A stretch of 64,000 nt of DNA from Microbacterium hominis (lineage in GTDB: Bacteria; Actinomycetota; Actinomycetes; Actinomycetales; Microbacteriaceae): positions 186,001 to 250,000 of the forward strand of contig NZ_CP054038.1 of assembly GCF_013282805.1 (NCBI RefSeq), in the 5' to 3' direction. Below the pieces are notes generated by a model, which saw nothing but the letters and a program-made list of their open reading frames with translations, was not told the DNA's origin and made no database searches. The translations under genes were made by a program, and so were the position numbers. Shown here in pieces: positions 34,432-42,900 of the stretch; the first letter of the stretch is position 1, and each line of letters opens with the position of its first letter.

Positions 34432-35001
34432 ATGGCCGATGAGGCATCCGAGGTCGGAGGCGGGACCCACGATGAGGTGGCGCCGGCTGCAGAAGCCGAC
34501 GACGCGACGCTCCTCCACGGAGCCGTCATCGCCGGTGTCATCCCGGGGCTCTCGCCGCGCGTGCTGACCGAAGCCGCCCGCTACGCCGCGCTGCTGGGCG
34601 CACCCCTGGCCGTCGTGCACGTCGACGTGACCCGGTTCGTCACGTACGAGGATCCCGACGGCTACGTGCACTCGGCCCCGATCGACATGAACATCCAGGC
34701 CAGCGAGAACGAGTTCGCCGAGATCCAGACGGAGGCGGCCGCGGTCTTCGAGGGGCACGACGTGAACTGGCACGCCCGTCAGCTGGTGGGCGACCCCGCT
34801 CTGGCCATGAAGCACTTCGCCGACAAGGTCGACGCGCGCCTGCTGGTCGTCGGCACGCGCAAGCACGGCCTCGGCGAGTCGATCCGCGAATTCTTCACCG
34901 GCTCGGTCGCAGCCCGGCTCGCCCACCGTCAGCACCGACCGCTGCTGGTCGTGCCGCTCGGAGAGCCGGTGCCCGACGACGAGGAGATCTGGTCGTCCTG
35001 A
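34432..35001 (+). CDS. Universal stress protein (UspA family)
   Basis: 189 residues. Disordered acidic N-terminus (about 25 residues), then one UspA domain: AVIAGVIPG strand, DVTRFVTYEDPDGYV loop, and the ATP-binding pattern VVGTRKHGLGESIREFFTGS followed by VAARLAHRQHRPLLVVP. Probably binds ATP and acts in stress persistence. ATG 34432 follows AAAGGGGCGGGG. A strong terminator hairpin lies at 35018-35052. Confidence 0.8.
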   Translation: MADEASEVGGGTHDEVAPAAEADDATLLHGAVIAGVIPGLSPRVLTEAARYAALLGAPLAVVHVDVTRFVTYEDPDGYVHSAPIDMNIQASENEFAEIQTEAAAVFEGHDVNWHARQLVGDPALAMKHFADKVDARLLVVGTRKHGLGESIREFFTGSVAARLAHRQHRPLLVVPLGEPVPDDEEIWSS

Positions 35002-35017
35002 CCGGCTTCCGCACGTG

Positions 35018-35052
35018 ATCGCCGCCCCCGTCTGAGCGCCGGGGGCGGCGAT
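35018..35052. terminator. Terminator hairpin between usp and padR
   Basis: ATCGCCGCCCCCG (35018-35030) pairs perfectly with 35040-35052 across a 9-nt loop. It lies 17 nt after the usp stop and between convergent genes. Confidence 0.75.
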
Positions 35053-35084
35053 TCGCGTCGTGCCGGCCAGGCCGGCCGGGACGG

Positions 35085-35693
35085 CTATCGGCTGAGCGCG
35101 CGCGAGACCTCGCGTGCCGCCTCGTCGAGCGCGGCGACGAGGTCGTCGACGAGCGATGCCCCCACGCCGCCGCCATGTGCGACGTGGGTGCGCAGGTCGG
35201 TGCGCACGCGGGCGCGGAAGTCGTTGACCGCACCCTCCGCGCGGTGCAGCTGCTCGCGGCTGCGGGCGCGGGCGTCGTCTTCGGGTGCGGGTCGCGGCGG
35301 CGCTGACGTCTCGGCGCGGCTGGCCGCGGCGAGGTCGGCCCGGAGGCTGCGCATGGCCTCCTTGACGCTTCCGCGCACCTCATCGGCGATCAGTCGCACC
35401 GAGTCGGCGAGCCCCGCCTCGATTCCCTCCAGCTCGCCGGCGCGGGCGGCCACTTCGGCGCGGCCCGCGTCGGTGATGGCGTACACGGTCTTGCGGCCCT
35501 CGACGGTCTTGGTGACCAGCCCCTCCTCCTCGAGCTTGGCCAGCCGCGGGTACACCGTGCCGGCGCTCGGGGTGTACGTGCCGCCCGTGCGGTCGGAGAG
35601 CGCCTGCATGATGTCGTACCCGTGCCGTGGTCCCTCCGCGAGGAGGTTCAGCAGGTACAGGCGCAGGTCGCCGTGGGAGAAGACGGGGGCCAT
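35085..35693 (-). CDS. PadR-family regulator
   Basis: 202 residues. The N-terminal PadR winged helix (LRLYLLNLLAEGPRHGYDIMQALSDR, then SAGTVYPRLAKLEEEGLV; residues about 8-65) is followed by an Ala/Glu/Arg-rich helical C-terminus for dimerisation. ATG 35693 is chosen because AGGAG lies 5 nt ahead and its A is shared with the stop of the upstream DUF4097 gene (TGATG). The pair is transcribed from a promoter flanked by two copies of CGATATATCG (36614-36652), so autoregulation is likely. Confidence 0.83.
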   Translation of the reverse strand: MAPVFSHGDLRLYLLNLLAEGPRHGYDIMQALSDRTGGTYTPSAGTVYPRLAKLEEEGLVTKTVEGRKTVYAITDAGRAEVAARAGELEGIEAGLADSVRLIADEVRGSVKEAMRSLRADLAAASRAETSAPPRPAPEDDARARSREQLHRAEGAVNDFRARVRTDLRTHVAHGGGVGASLVDDLVAALDEAAREVSRALSR

Positions 35694-36583
35694 CACCACT
35701 CCTGTCGATCGGTGCCGCTCGCGTCGCCGATTCCCGCCGCCGGAGCGTCGGGTGCGGCATCCACCCGCTCCTGCACCGCCGGGCGCCGCAGGACCGTGAG
35801 GTCTCCCGACACCGAGTTGGTGCGCACGTCGACGAACATGCCGCTGAGCTCACCCGTCGAGCCGGTGAAGCTCGAGGCGAGGGACGACGAGCGCACGACG
35901 CCGTCGATCACGAGCCGGCCGCTGACGGCGCGGGCGGAGTAGTTGGCGGGCAGGCCCTCGTCGAGGCGCAGCGTCGTGTTGCCGCTGACCGTGTTGGTCG
36001 AGATGCTGTGCACCTCGCCGGTGGTGTCGACCAGGACCGAGCCGGAGACGGTCTCCACGCCGGCCTTCGAGACCTGGCCGCTGGCGGCGACATCACCCGA
36101 CACGCTGTTGGCGTCGAGGGTGCCGACCAGGCCGCGGGCGTTCACGTCGCCCGAGACGGACTTGACGCTGAGCTCGCCCGTGAGCCCGTCGACCATGATG
36201 TCGCCCGAGACGGTGTTGAGCTTGGCATCGGTCGTCAGGCCCGAGACCAGGGCGCTCGCGCTGACGACACCGAGGGTGAGGGCGACCGAGCGGGGGACGG
36301 CGACGCTGATCTCGGCCTTCGGGCCGCCGGCGCCGAAGTTGCGGAACACCTCGAGGAAGTTGTCCCAGCGCAGCTGCGCGTGGTCGATCTCGACGACGTC
36401 GCCGGTGACCTCGATGCGGAGGTCCTTCGTGGTCACCGCGTGCACTTCGATGCGGGCGCCGGGCTCGTCGTGGGCGACGACGTCGACCTGGCCGCCGACG
36501 AGGCCGATCTTGAGCTTGCGCACGGTCTCGATGTCGATGACGCGCGTTTCGCCCGGGTGGATGATCCACTTCTCGAGGGTCAT
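35693..36583 (-). CDS. DUF4097-family beta-repeat protein
   Basis: 296 residues without signal peptide or membrane helix. From residue about 110 on it shows repeats ending in SVSGDV or TVSGDI every 20 residues or so, typical of the DUF4097 right-handed beta-solenoid (adhesin-like) fold. Function unknown; the family is often paired with PadR or similar regulators and thought to act in envelope stress sensing. ATG 36583 follows TTGGAG. First gene of a two-gene operon with padR. Confidence 0.78.
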   Translation of the reverse strand: MTLEKWIIHPGETRVIDIETVRKLKIGLVGGQVDVVAHDEPGARIEVHAVTTKDLRIEVTGDVVEIDHAQLRWDNFLEVFRNFGAGGPKAEISVAVPRSVALTLGVVSASALVSGLTTDAKLNTVSGDIMVDGLTGELSVKSVSGDVNARGLVGTLDANSVSGDVAASGQVSKAGVETVSGSVLVDTTGEVHSISTNTVSGNTTLRLDEGLPANYSARAVSGRLVIDGVVRSSSLASSFTGSTGELSGMFVDVRTNSVSGDLTVLRRPAVQERVDAAPDAPAAGIGDASGTDRQEW

Positions 36584-36610
36584 GTCTGCTCCAAGGGGTG
36601 AGGTTCCAAG

Positions 36611-36664
36611 TCGCGATATATCGTGACCTGAGGAGAGTAACACGATATATCGCGAGTTGGTCAA
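36611..36664 (-). promoter_or_regulatory. PadR-DUF4097 operon promoter with paired CGATATATCG operators
   Basis: TCGCGATATATCGTG (36611-36625) and its exact inverse (36641-36655) are 15 bp apart. On the minus strand a -35 TTGACC (36659-36664), an 18-bp spacer and a -10 TTACTC (36635-36640) can be read; one operator fills the spacer and the other lies downstream of the start site. This is a strong repression geometry, presumably for the PadR protein of the operon. Confidence 0.7.
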
Positions 36665-36696
36665 GCGCACTCGGGAAACTCTCATGAAGACCCCGG

Positions 36697-36727
36697 TTGA
36701 CCTTGACGTGACGTCAACCTCTACCGT
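36697..36727 (+). promoter_or_regulatory. MerR-type promoter with 19-bp spacer
   Basis: -35 TTGACC (36697-36702) and -10 TACCGT (36722-36727) are separated by 19 bp, the overlong spacing used by MerR activators. The perfect palindrome TTGACGT-G-ACGTCAA (36703-36717) lies within the spacer. Probably autogenously controlled by the following gene. Confidence 0.65.
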
Positions 36728-36755
36728 GGATCACGTGCCCGAGAGGAGGAAGACG

Positions 36756-37547
36756 ATGAGCACCACCAGCACCGAGGGTGAGTGGTCGATCCAGCAGATC
36801 GCCAAGCTCGCCGGCACGACAAGTCGCACGCTGCGCCACTACGACGACATCGGGCTGCTCGCGCCCTCCCGCATCGGCGCCAACGGGTACCGGCACTACG
36901 ACGGATCCGCGCTGGTGAGACTCCAGCGCATCCTGCTGCTGCGCGAACTCGGGCTCGGTCTCGCGCAGATCGCCGAGGTGCTCGAGCGGGACGGATCCGA
37001 GGCGCACGCGCTCGCGACCCACCTGGCCTGGCTGCGGGAAGAGCAGCGACGGCTGACGCGTCAGATCGCGTCGGTCGAATCCACGATCACGGCATTGGAA
37101 GGAGGTGAACGACTGATGGCAGAGAACATGTTCGACGGCTTCGACCACACCCAGTACAAGGACGAGGTCGAGCAGCGCTGGGGCAAGAAGGCGTACGCCG
37201 ACAGCAACGACTGGTGGAACGCGATGGATGCCGCGGCCAAGGCCGACTGGCAGCAGCGGGTCTCCGACCTGAACAGCGACTGGATCGCCGCCGCCGAGAG
37301 CGGCATCGCGCCCGACAGCGCACCCGCGCAGGAGCTCGCGCGGCGGCACGTGGAATGGCTCACCGGCATCCCCGGCACGCCTGCGGCGGCGCCGGGAGGC
37401 GACGTCAAGGGCTACGTGCAGGGGCTGGGCGAGATGTACGTCGCCGACCCGCGCTTCGGCGCGAACTACGCGACGTCGGCCGGCGGCTCCGCCGGCGCCG
37501 AGTTCGTGCGCGACGCGCTGAGCGTCTACGCCGAGGCGAACCTCTGA
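36756..37547 (+). CDS. MerR-family regulator with TipAS drug-binding domain
   Basis: 263 residues. The MerR helix-turn-helix (WSIQQIAKLAGTTSRTLRHY and GLLAPSRIGANGYRHY, residues about 7-45) and a dimerisation coil are followed by a TipAS-type domain (EVEQRWGKKAYADSNDWWNAM and later helices). TipA proteins bind thiopeptide antibiotics and other ligands; the ligand here is unknown. ATG 36756 follows GAGGAGG. The 19-bp-spacer promoter upstream supports autoactivation. No target pump is directly adjacent. Confidence 0.85.
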   Translation: MSTTSTEGEWSIQQIAKLAGTTSRTLRHYDDIGLLAPSRIGANGYRHYDGSALVRLQRILLLRELGLGLAQIAEVLERDGSEAHALATHLAWLREEQRRLTRQIASVESTITALEGGERLMAENMFDGFDHTQYKDEVEQRWGKKAYADSNDWWNAMDAAAKADWQQRVSDLNSDWIAAAESGIAPDSAPAQELARRHVEWLTGIPGTPAAAPGGDVKGYVQGLGEMYVADPRFGANYATSAGGSAGAEFVRDALSVYAEANL

Positions 37548-37654
37548 CGGCTGAGCACGGGGAGGCTGAGCGCCCCGGACACACGGATGCCGCGACCGAG
37601 TCCTCGGTCGCGGCATCCGGTCGCTGTCGCAGGGTTAGGGAGCCCCGGAACAGG

Positions 37655-37819
37655 TCAGGTGCGCCGACTTCCGCTGATCATGCGGAACAAGAGGGCGATG
37701 AGTGCGATGACGCCGACGATGAGGGCGACCCACAGCAGCCAGCTCAGGGCTTCGCCGAGGCCGCCGACGATCGCGAGCACGACCGCCACGACGATGATGA
37801 TGATGAGGGCGAGGTTCAT
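37655..37819 (-). CDS. Small hydrophobic two-helix membrane protein
   Basis: 54 residues: MNLALIIIIVVAVVLAIVGG forms helix 1, a second helix runs through WLLWVALIVGVIALIAL, and the tail is basic. It resembles lmo0937/DUF5670-like small membrane proteins, which are often stress-induced. AGGAGAACC precedes ATG 37819, so it is a real translated start despite its size. Function unknown. Confidence 0.65.
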   Translation of the reverse strand: MNLALIIIIVVAVVLAIVGGLGEALSWLLWVALIVGVIALIALLFRMISGSRRT

Positions 37820-38008
37820 GAAGGTTCTCCTTCTTGTCGTCGGTGCGTGGGGTACGCACCGGATGCCTCGTGGGCACACTCCGACAATGGCACCGGCGCG
37901 CTCGCGCGCGTAGGGGGTTGACGCCCGTCGGATCGCGGTGCTACCGGCGCGCCGGGGAGTGGCGGAGCGCCCTTCGCGCCGCTGTCAAGTCCCTGCGACG
38001 GGCCGCGG

Positions 38009-38029
38009 GCGGGTCATACGCTGACCCGC
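38009..38029. promoter_or_regulatory. Palindrome overlapping a possible -10 of the topoisomerase gene
   Basis: GCGGGTCA (38009-38016), TACGC, TGACCCGC (38022-38029) form a perfect 8-bp stem; TACGCT (38017-38022) could be a -10. The rest of the 37820-38072 gap shows only GC-rich sequence with no further signal I can support. Confidence 0.35.
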
Positions 38030-38072
38030 GGAGCCGCACCGTGCGCTCCGACGCCGTCGAGGGAGGACTGGG

Positions 38073-39041
38073 ATGCCCCGCCTGATCCGTGTGAGTCCTC
38101 AGCGCGATCGTGGCTACCGCCGAGTGCGGGCCGGCTCCGGGTTCCGCTACATCGACGCCAAGGGCGCCCCGATGCCCCCGCGCGAGCTCGGCCGGGTCCG
38201 CGATCTCGTGATCCCGCCGGCCTGGCAGGACGTGTGGATCTGCGCTCGGGCCGACGGGCACATCCAGGCTGTCGGCACCGACGAGGCCGGCCGGCGGCAG
38301 TATCTCTACCACTCGGCGTGGACCGCGGGCCGGGACCGCGGCAAGTTCGCCCGTGCGCTCAAGCTCGCCGCGGCGCTGCCTCGCGCGCGCGGGCGGGTGA
38401 CGACATCCCTGCGCCGTGACGGGCTCGACCGGGAGCGTGTGCTCGCCGTCGCCTTCCGGCTGCTCGATCAGGCGGCGCCGCGAATCGGCTCGGAGCGGTA
38501 CTTCGCGCTGCACGGCAGCCGTGGGCTCACGACCCTGCAGCGGCGCGACGCGCTGGTGGACGGCGCGAGCGTGCACCTGTCGTTCCCCGGCAAGAGCGGC
38601 CGGCGACAGCTCATCGAGATCGACGACGCCGATCTGGCCGGCGCCGTCGAGCCGCTGGCCGCCGGGCGACCGCACTCCGCGCTGCTGTCCTGGCAGCGCG
38701 GCCGCCGACGCGTGGCCCTGTCCCCCGGCGACGTGAACGCCTACGTGCGCGCGCTCACCGGCGGGAAGTTCACCGCGAAGGACTTCCGCACCCTCCGCGG
38801 CACGATCCTCGCCGCCGACGCGCTGGCGCGCATCGGCGAGGTCGGCACCGCAGCCGACCGCAAGCGCGCCGAGGTGCTGGCGGTGCGGGCGACGGCCGAC
38901 GCGCTGGGCAACACGCCCGCCGTCGCGCGGGGGTCGTACATCGATCCGCGCGTCTTCACGCGATACCGGGACGGCCACCTGCTCGACCTCGGCATCACTC
39001 CGGAATCGGCGATCCAGGATCTGCTGCGCCCGAGGCGCTGA
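38073..39041 (+). CDS. DNA topoisomerase IB (poxvirus/bacterial type)
   Basis: 322 residues, the usual bacterial type IB size. N-terminal domain with GFRYIDAKG and VIPPAWQDVWIC; the catalytic domain has Arg and Lys segments (SLRRDGLDRERVLAVAFRLLD, TGGKFTAKDFRTLRGT) and the DNA-linking Tyr289 in ARGSYIDPRVF. It relaxes supercoils through a 3'-phosphotyrosyl link. GGGAGGACTGGG precedes ATG 38073. A single gene before the crcB pair. Confidence 0.88.
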   Translation: MPRLIRVSPQRDRGYRRVRAGSGFRYIDAKGAPMPPRELGRVRDLVIPPAWQDVWICARADGHIQAVGTDEAGRRQYLYHSAWTAGRDRGKFARALKLAAALPRARGRVTTSLRRDGLDRERVLAVAFRLLDQAAPRIGSERYFALHGSRGLTTLQRRDALVDGASVHLSFPGKSGRRQLIEIDDADLAGAVEPLAAGRPHSALLSWQRGRRRVALSPGDVNAYVRALTGGKFTAKDFRTLRGTILAADALARIGEVGTAADRKRAEVLAVRATADALGNTPAVARGSYIDPRVFTRYRDGHLLDLGITPESAIQDLLRPRR

Positions 39042-39066
39042 GCCCGCCGGGCGGTAGCGTGTGGGC

Positions 39067-39474
39067 ATGCCGCAGCCCGTCGACCTCCGCGTGGTCGGCC
39101 TCGCGGCGGCGGGTGCCGCGGCCGGCGTGCTCGCCCGGGCAGCGCTGGAGGCCCCGCTCGAGGCCCCTGCGGCGGTCGCGTGGACGACCATGGCGATCAA
39201 CGCGGTCGGCTCCCTCCTGCTCGGCATCGTCGTCGGCTGGCTCGATGGCCGCAGACCGCTCCTGCGGGTGTTCCTCGGCACCGGCGTGATGGGCGGGTTC
39301 ACGACCTACAGCGCCTTCGCGGTGCAGGCGGTGGCGGCGGGCCCCATCGGCGGCGCGCTGCTGGCCGTCGCCTCGCTGGCCGCGGGCGTGGCCGGCGCGA
39401 TCGCGGGTCTGTGGATCGGACGCCGCATCGCCGACGTGCCCGGGGAGTGGGAAGCGCTGGAGGACGCCGAATGA
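39067..39474 (+). CDS. crcB: CrcB/Fluc fluoride channel subunit 1
   Basis: 135 residues with four membrane segments. It contains the family motif GTGVMGGFTTYSAF and a conserved Asn in AINAVGSLLLG. Fluc channels export fluoride as dual-topology dimers; a tandem pair suggests a heterodimer of opposite orientation. TAGCGT (39055-39060) ends 6 nt before ATG 39067, which suggests a leaderless message and argues against GTG 39061. The stop overlaps the next ATG (ATGA). Confidence 0.88.
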   Translation: MPQPVDLRVVGLAAAGAAAGVLARAALEAPLEAPAAVAWTTMAINAVGSLLLGIVVGWLDGRRPLLRVFLGTGVMGGFTTYSAFAVQAVAAGPIGGALLAVASLAAGVAGAIAGLWIGRRIADVPGEWEALEDAE

Positions 39475-39836
39475 GCATCGGGATGCTGCTCCTGGCCGCC
39501 CTCGCCGGGGGGCTGGGCGCCGCCCTGCGGGTCGTCGTCGACGCCGCCGTTCCGCGGCCGAGGGGCTTCCCCCTGGGCATCCTCGTCGTGAACGTGTCGG
39601 GAGCTTTCGCGCTGGGTCTGCTCACCCCGCTGCTGCCGGCCGAGACCCTGCTCGTCGTCGGGACCGGGCTCCTCGGCGGCTACACGACCTTCAGCGCCGT
39701 CTCGGTCGAGACCGCGCTGCTCGCGGAGCGCGGCAGGTGGGCGCACGCCGCGGCCAACGTGCTCGGGACCTTCGCGCTCGCCGTGGCCGCGGCCGGAGCC
39801 GGGCTGGCCATCGGCGTCGCCGTCGTCGGACCGTGA
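39471..39836 (+). CDS. crcB: CrcB/Fluc fluoride channel subunit 2
   Basis: 121 residues, four membrane segments, with GTGLLGGYTTFSAVSVE and the Asn-containing NVSGAFALGLL. Translationally coupled by 4 bp to subunit 1. The two are about equally short and differ in charge placement, as expected if each has a fixed and opposite topology. No fluoride riboswitch fold was recognised upstream of the pair. Confidence 0.88.
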   Translation: MSIGMLLLAALAGGLGAALRVVVDAAVPRPRGFPLGILVVNVSGAFALGLLTPLLPAETLLVVGTGLLGGYTTFSAVSVETALLAERGRWAHAAANVLGTFALAVAAAGAGLAIGVAVVGP

Positions 39837-39955
39837 AATACTGAAGCGGATACATCCGCGTATCGGCCGCTCGCGGCCGCCCGACCCGGGTGCGACCCGA
39901 TCCTGGGGCGCGGGCCGCGGCATCCCGTTGCACACCTCACCAGCGAAGGCCTTCC

Positions 39956-42900
39956 GTGTCGAACCTCGCCGTCCTGAGCTTGAAGAACCGCGCGCTCATC
40001 GCGCTGGTCACGATCGTCGCCGCCCTCTTCGGCGGCCTCGCGCTCACCAGTCTCAAGCAGGAGCTCATCCCCTCGATCGAGTTCCCCGCGCTGATCGTGA
40101 TCAGCACCTACCCGGGAGCGTCGCCCGAGGTGGTCAACACCGACGTATCGACGCCGATCGAGCAGGCGATCCAGGGCGTGCCGGGGCTGGAGGCATCGAC
40201 GGCGACGAGCACGACGAACGCGTCGATCGTGCAGGCGTCGTTCACCTACGGCACCGACCTCGGCACCGCCGAGCAGAAGATCAACCAGGCGATCGGCCGG
40301 ATCGACCTGCCCGACAGCGTCGAGCCGACCGTGATCTCGGCGAGCATCGACGACTTCCCCGTCATCCAGCTCGCCGTGACCGGCTACGACGATCCTGACG
40401 CGATCCAGTCCCAGCTCGAAGCCTCGGTGATCCCCGAGCTCGAGGATGTCGACGGGGTGGATGCCGCGGGCATCGTCGGCGGCATCGGCCAGCGCATCAC
40501 CATCACCCCCGATCAGGCGGCGCTCGCGGCAGCCGGGTTCTCCCCGCAGGCCATCCGCGACGCCCTCAACCAGAACGGCGTGCTCTTCCCCGGCGGTGAC
40601 ATCACCGAGGGCGACGAGACGCTCACCGTGCAGACGGGGTCGAAGATCACGACGGTCGACGAGCTCGCCGCGCTGCCGCTGGTGCCCTCCTCGGCGGAGC
40701 AGCTCGCCGCCGGCACCGTCACGATCGGCGATGTGGCCGAGGTCGCGCAGACCGACGACCCGGTGACCAGCGTCTCGCGCGTCGACGGAGAGCCGGCGCT
40801 CACGATCGCGGTGACCAAGCTTCCCGCGGCCAACACCGTCGACGTCTCGCACGGCGTGCTCGAGGTGCTCCCCGATCTCGAAGACGCCCTCGGCGGCGCC
40901 GAGTTCACCGTCGTGTTCGACCAGGCCCCGTACATCGAGGAGTCGATCGAGACCCTCGCGGTCGAGGGCATGCTCGGCCTCGCCTTCGCCGTGCTCGTGA
41001 TCCTCGTCTTCCTGCTGTCGGTGCGCGCGACGCTGGTGACGGCGATCTCGATCCCGACGAGCGTGCTGATCACCTTCATCGGCATCCAGACGTTCGGGTA
41101 CTCGCTCAACATCCTCACCCTGGGCGCGCTCACGATCTCCATCGGACGTGTGGTCGACGACTCGATCGTCGTCATCGAGAACATCAAGCGCCACTACGTC
41201 GGCGACGCCGACAAGAAGACCGCGGTGCTGCGCGGCGTCAAGGAAGTGGCCTCTGCCATCACCTCCTCGACGATCACGACCGTCGCGGTGTTCCTGCCGA
41301 TCGCCTTCGTGAGCGACATCACCGGGGAGCTGTTCCGTCCGTTCGCGCTCACCGTCACCATCGCCATGCTGGCGTCGCTGTTCGTGGCGCTGACGATCGT
41401 GCCGGTGCTGGCGTACTGGTTCCTCAAGCCCGGCAAGCCGGTGCTCGACGAGAACGGCGCGCAGATCGACCCCGAGGATCCCGAGGCTCCGCCCAGCCGC
41501 CTGCAGAAGGGCTATCTGCCGATCCTGCGGTGGACGCTGCGCCACTCCTGGGTGACGCTGCTGCTGGCCGTGCTCGTGCTCGCCGGCACCGTGGCCGCCG
41601 CGCCCTTCATGAAGACGAACTTCCTCGGCGACTCCGGCCAGAACACCTTCACGATGACCCAGGACATCGGTCCCGCGCCGAGCCTCGAGTCGGAGTCGGC
41701 CGCCGCCGAGCAGGTCGAGGAGGCGCTGCTCGAGATCGACGGCATCCAGACCGTGCAGGTGTCGATCGGCTCCAGCGGCTCCGCCCTGCAGGACGCGTTC
41801 ACCGGCGGCGGCGCCGGCATCACCTACTCGATCACCACCGACGCCGACGCCGACCAGGTCGCCCTCCGCGAGGAGGTGCAGGAGGCGATGGACGGACTCG
41901 AGGATGCCGGCGAGATCGCCCTCTCCGCCGGAGGCGGCGGGTTCGGCTCGACCGACATCGAGATCGACGTCACCGCACCCGACTCCACGACGCTGCAGGA
42001 GGCGACCGACGCGGTCGTGGCCGGCGTCGAGGGGCAGGAGGGCGTCGGGCAGGTCACCAGCAACCTGGCCGCGTCGCTGCCGTACATCGCCGTGACCGTC
42101 GACCGCGACGCGGCCGCGCAGCTCGGTCTGTCGGAGGTCGCCGTCGGCGCACTCGTGTCGGGAACGATGCAGCCGCAGTCGATCGGCTCCATCGAGGTCG
42201 ACGACACGGCCCTCACCGTGTTCCTCGCCGCATCGGAGACCCCCGCATCGCTCGACGAGCTGCGTGCTCTCCCGATCCCGACCGCAGCCGGGGTGGTCCC
42301 GCTCGAAGACGTCGCCACCGTCGAGCAGAGCGAGGGGCCGGTGTCGATCACCACGCAGCGGGGCCAGCGCACGTCGACGGTCACGGTCACCCCGTCGACC
42401 GACGACCTCGCGGCGGCCTCCGCCAGCGTGACGACGGCGCTCGAGGACGTCGAGCTCCCCGACGCGGCCGACGCGTCGCTGGGCGGTGTGGTCACCCAGC
42501 AGCAGGAGGCCTTCACGCAGCTCGGGCTCGCGATGCTCGCGGCGATCCTCATCGTCTACGTCGTGATGGTGGCGACCTTCAAGTCGCTGCGTCAGCCGCT
42601 GCTGCTGCTGATCTCGGTGCCGTTCGCGGCGACCGGTGCGATCCTGCTGCAGATCGCCACCGGCGTGCCGCTGGGCGTCTCGTCGCTCATCGGCGTGCTG
42701 ATGCTCATCGGCATCGTGGTCACCAATGCGATCGTGCTCGTCGACCTCGTGAACCAGTACCGCGAGAAGGGGCTGTCGGCCCACGACGCGACCGTCGCCG
42801 GCGGGTCGCGACGTCTTCGCCCGATCCTCATGACGGCGCTCGCGACGATCTTCGCGCTCACGCCGATGGCCCTGGGCATCACCGGCAGCGGCGGGTTCAT

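Noticed and set aside
39837-39955. Fluoride riboswitch or transposon end near the crcB genes.
   Set aside because: The gap after crcB has only a short GCGGA/TCCGC hairpin and GC-rich sequence. The pair itself starts 6 nt after a -10, leaving no leader for a riboswitch.
39680-42784. A 1034-residue minus-strand open frame.
   Set aside because: Antisense to the RND transporter; a low-complexity shadow frame without motifs.
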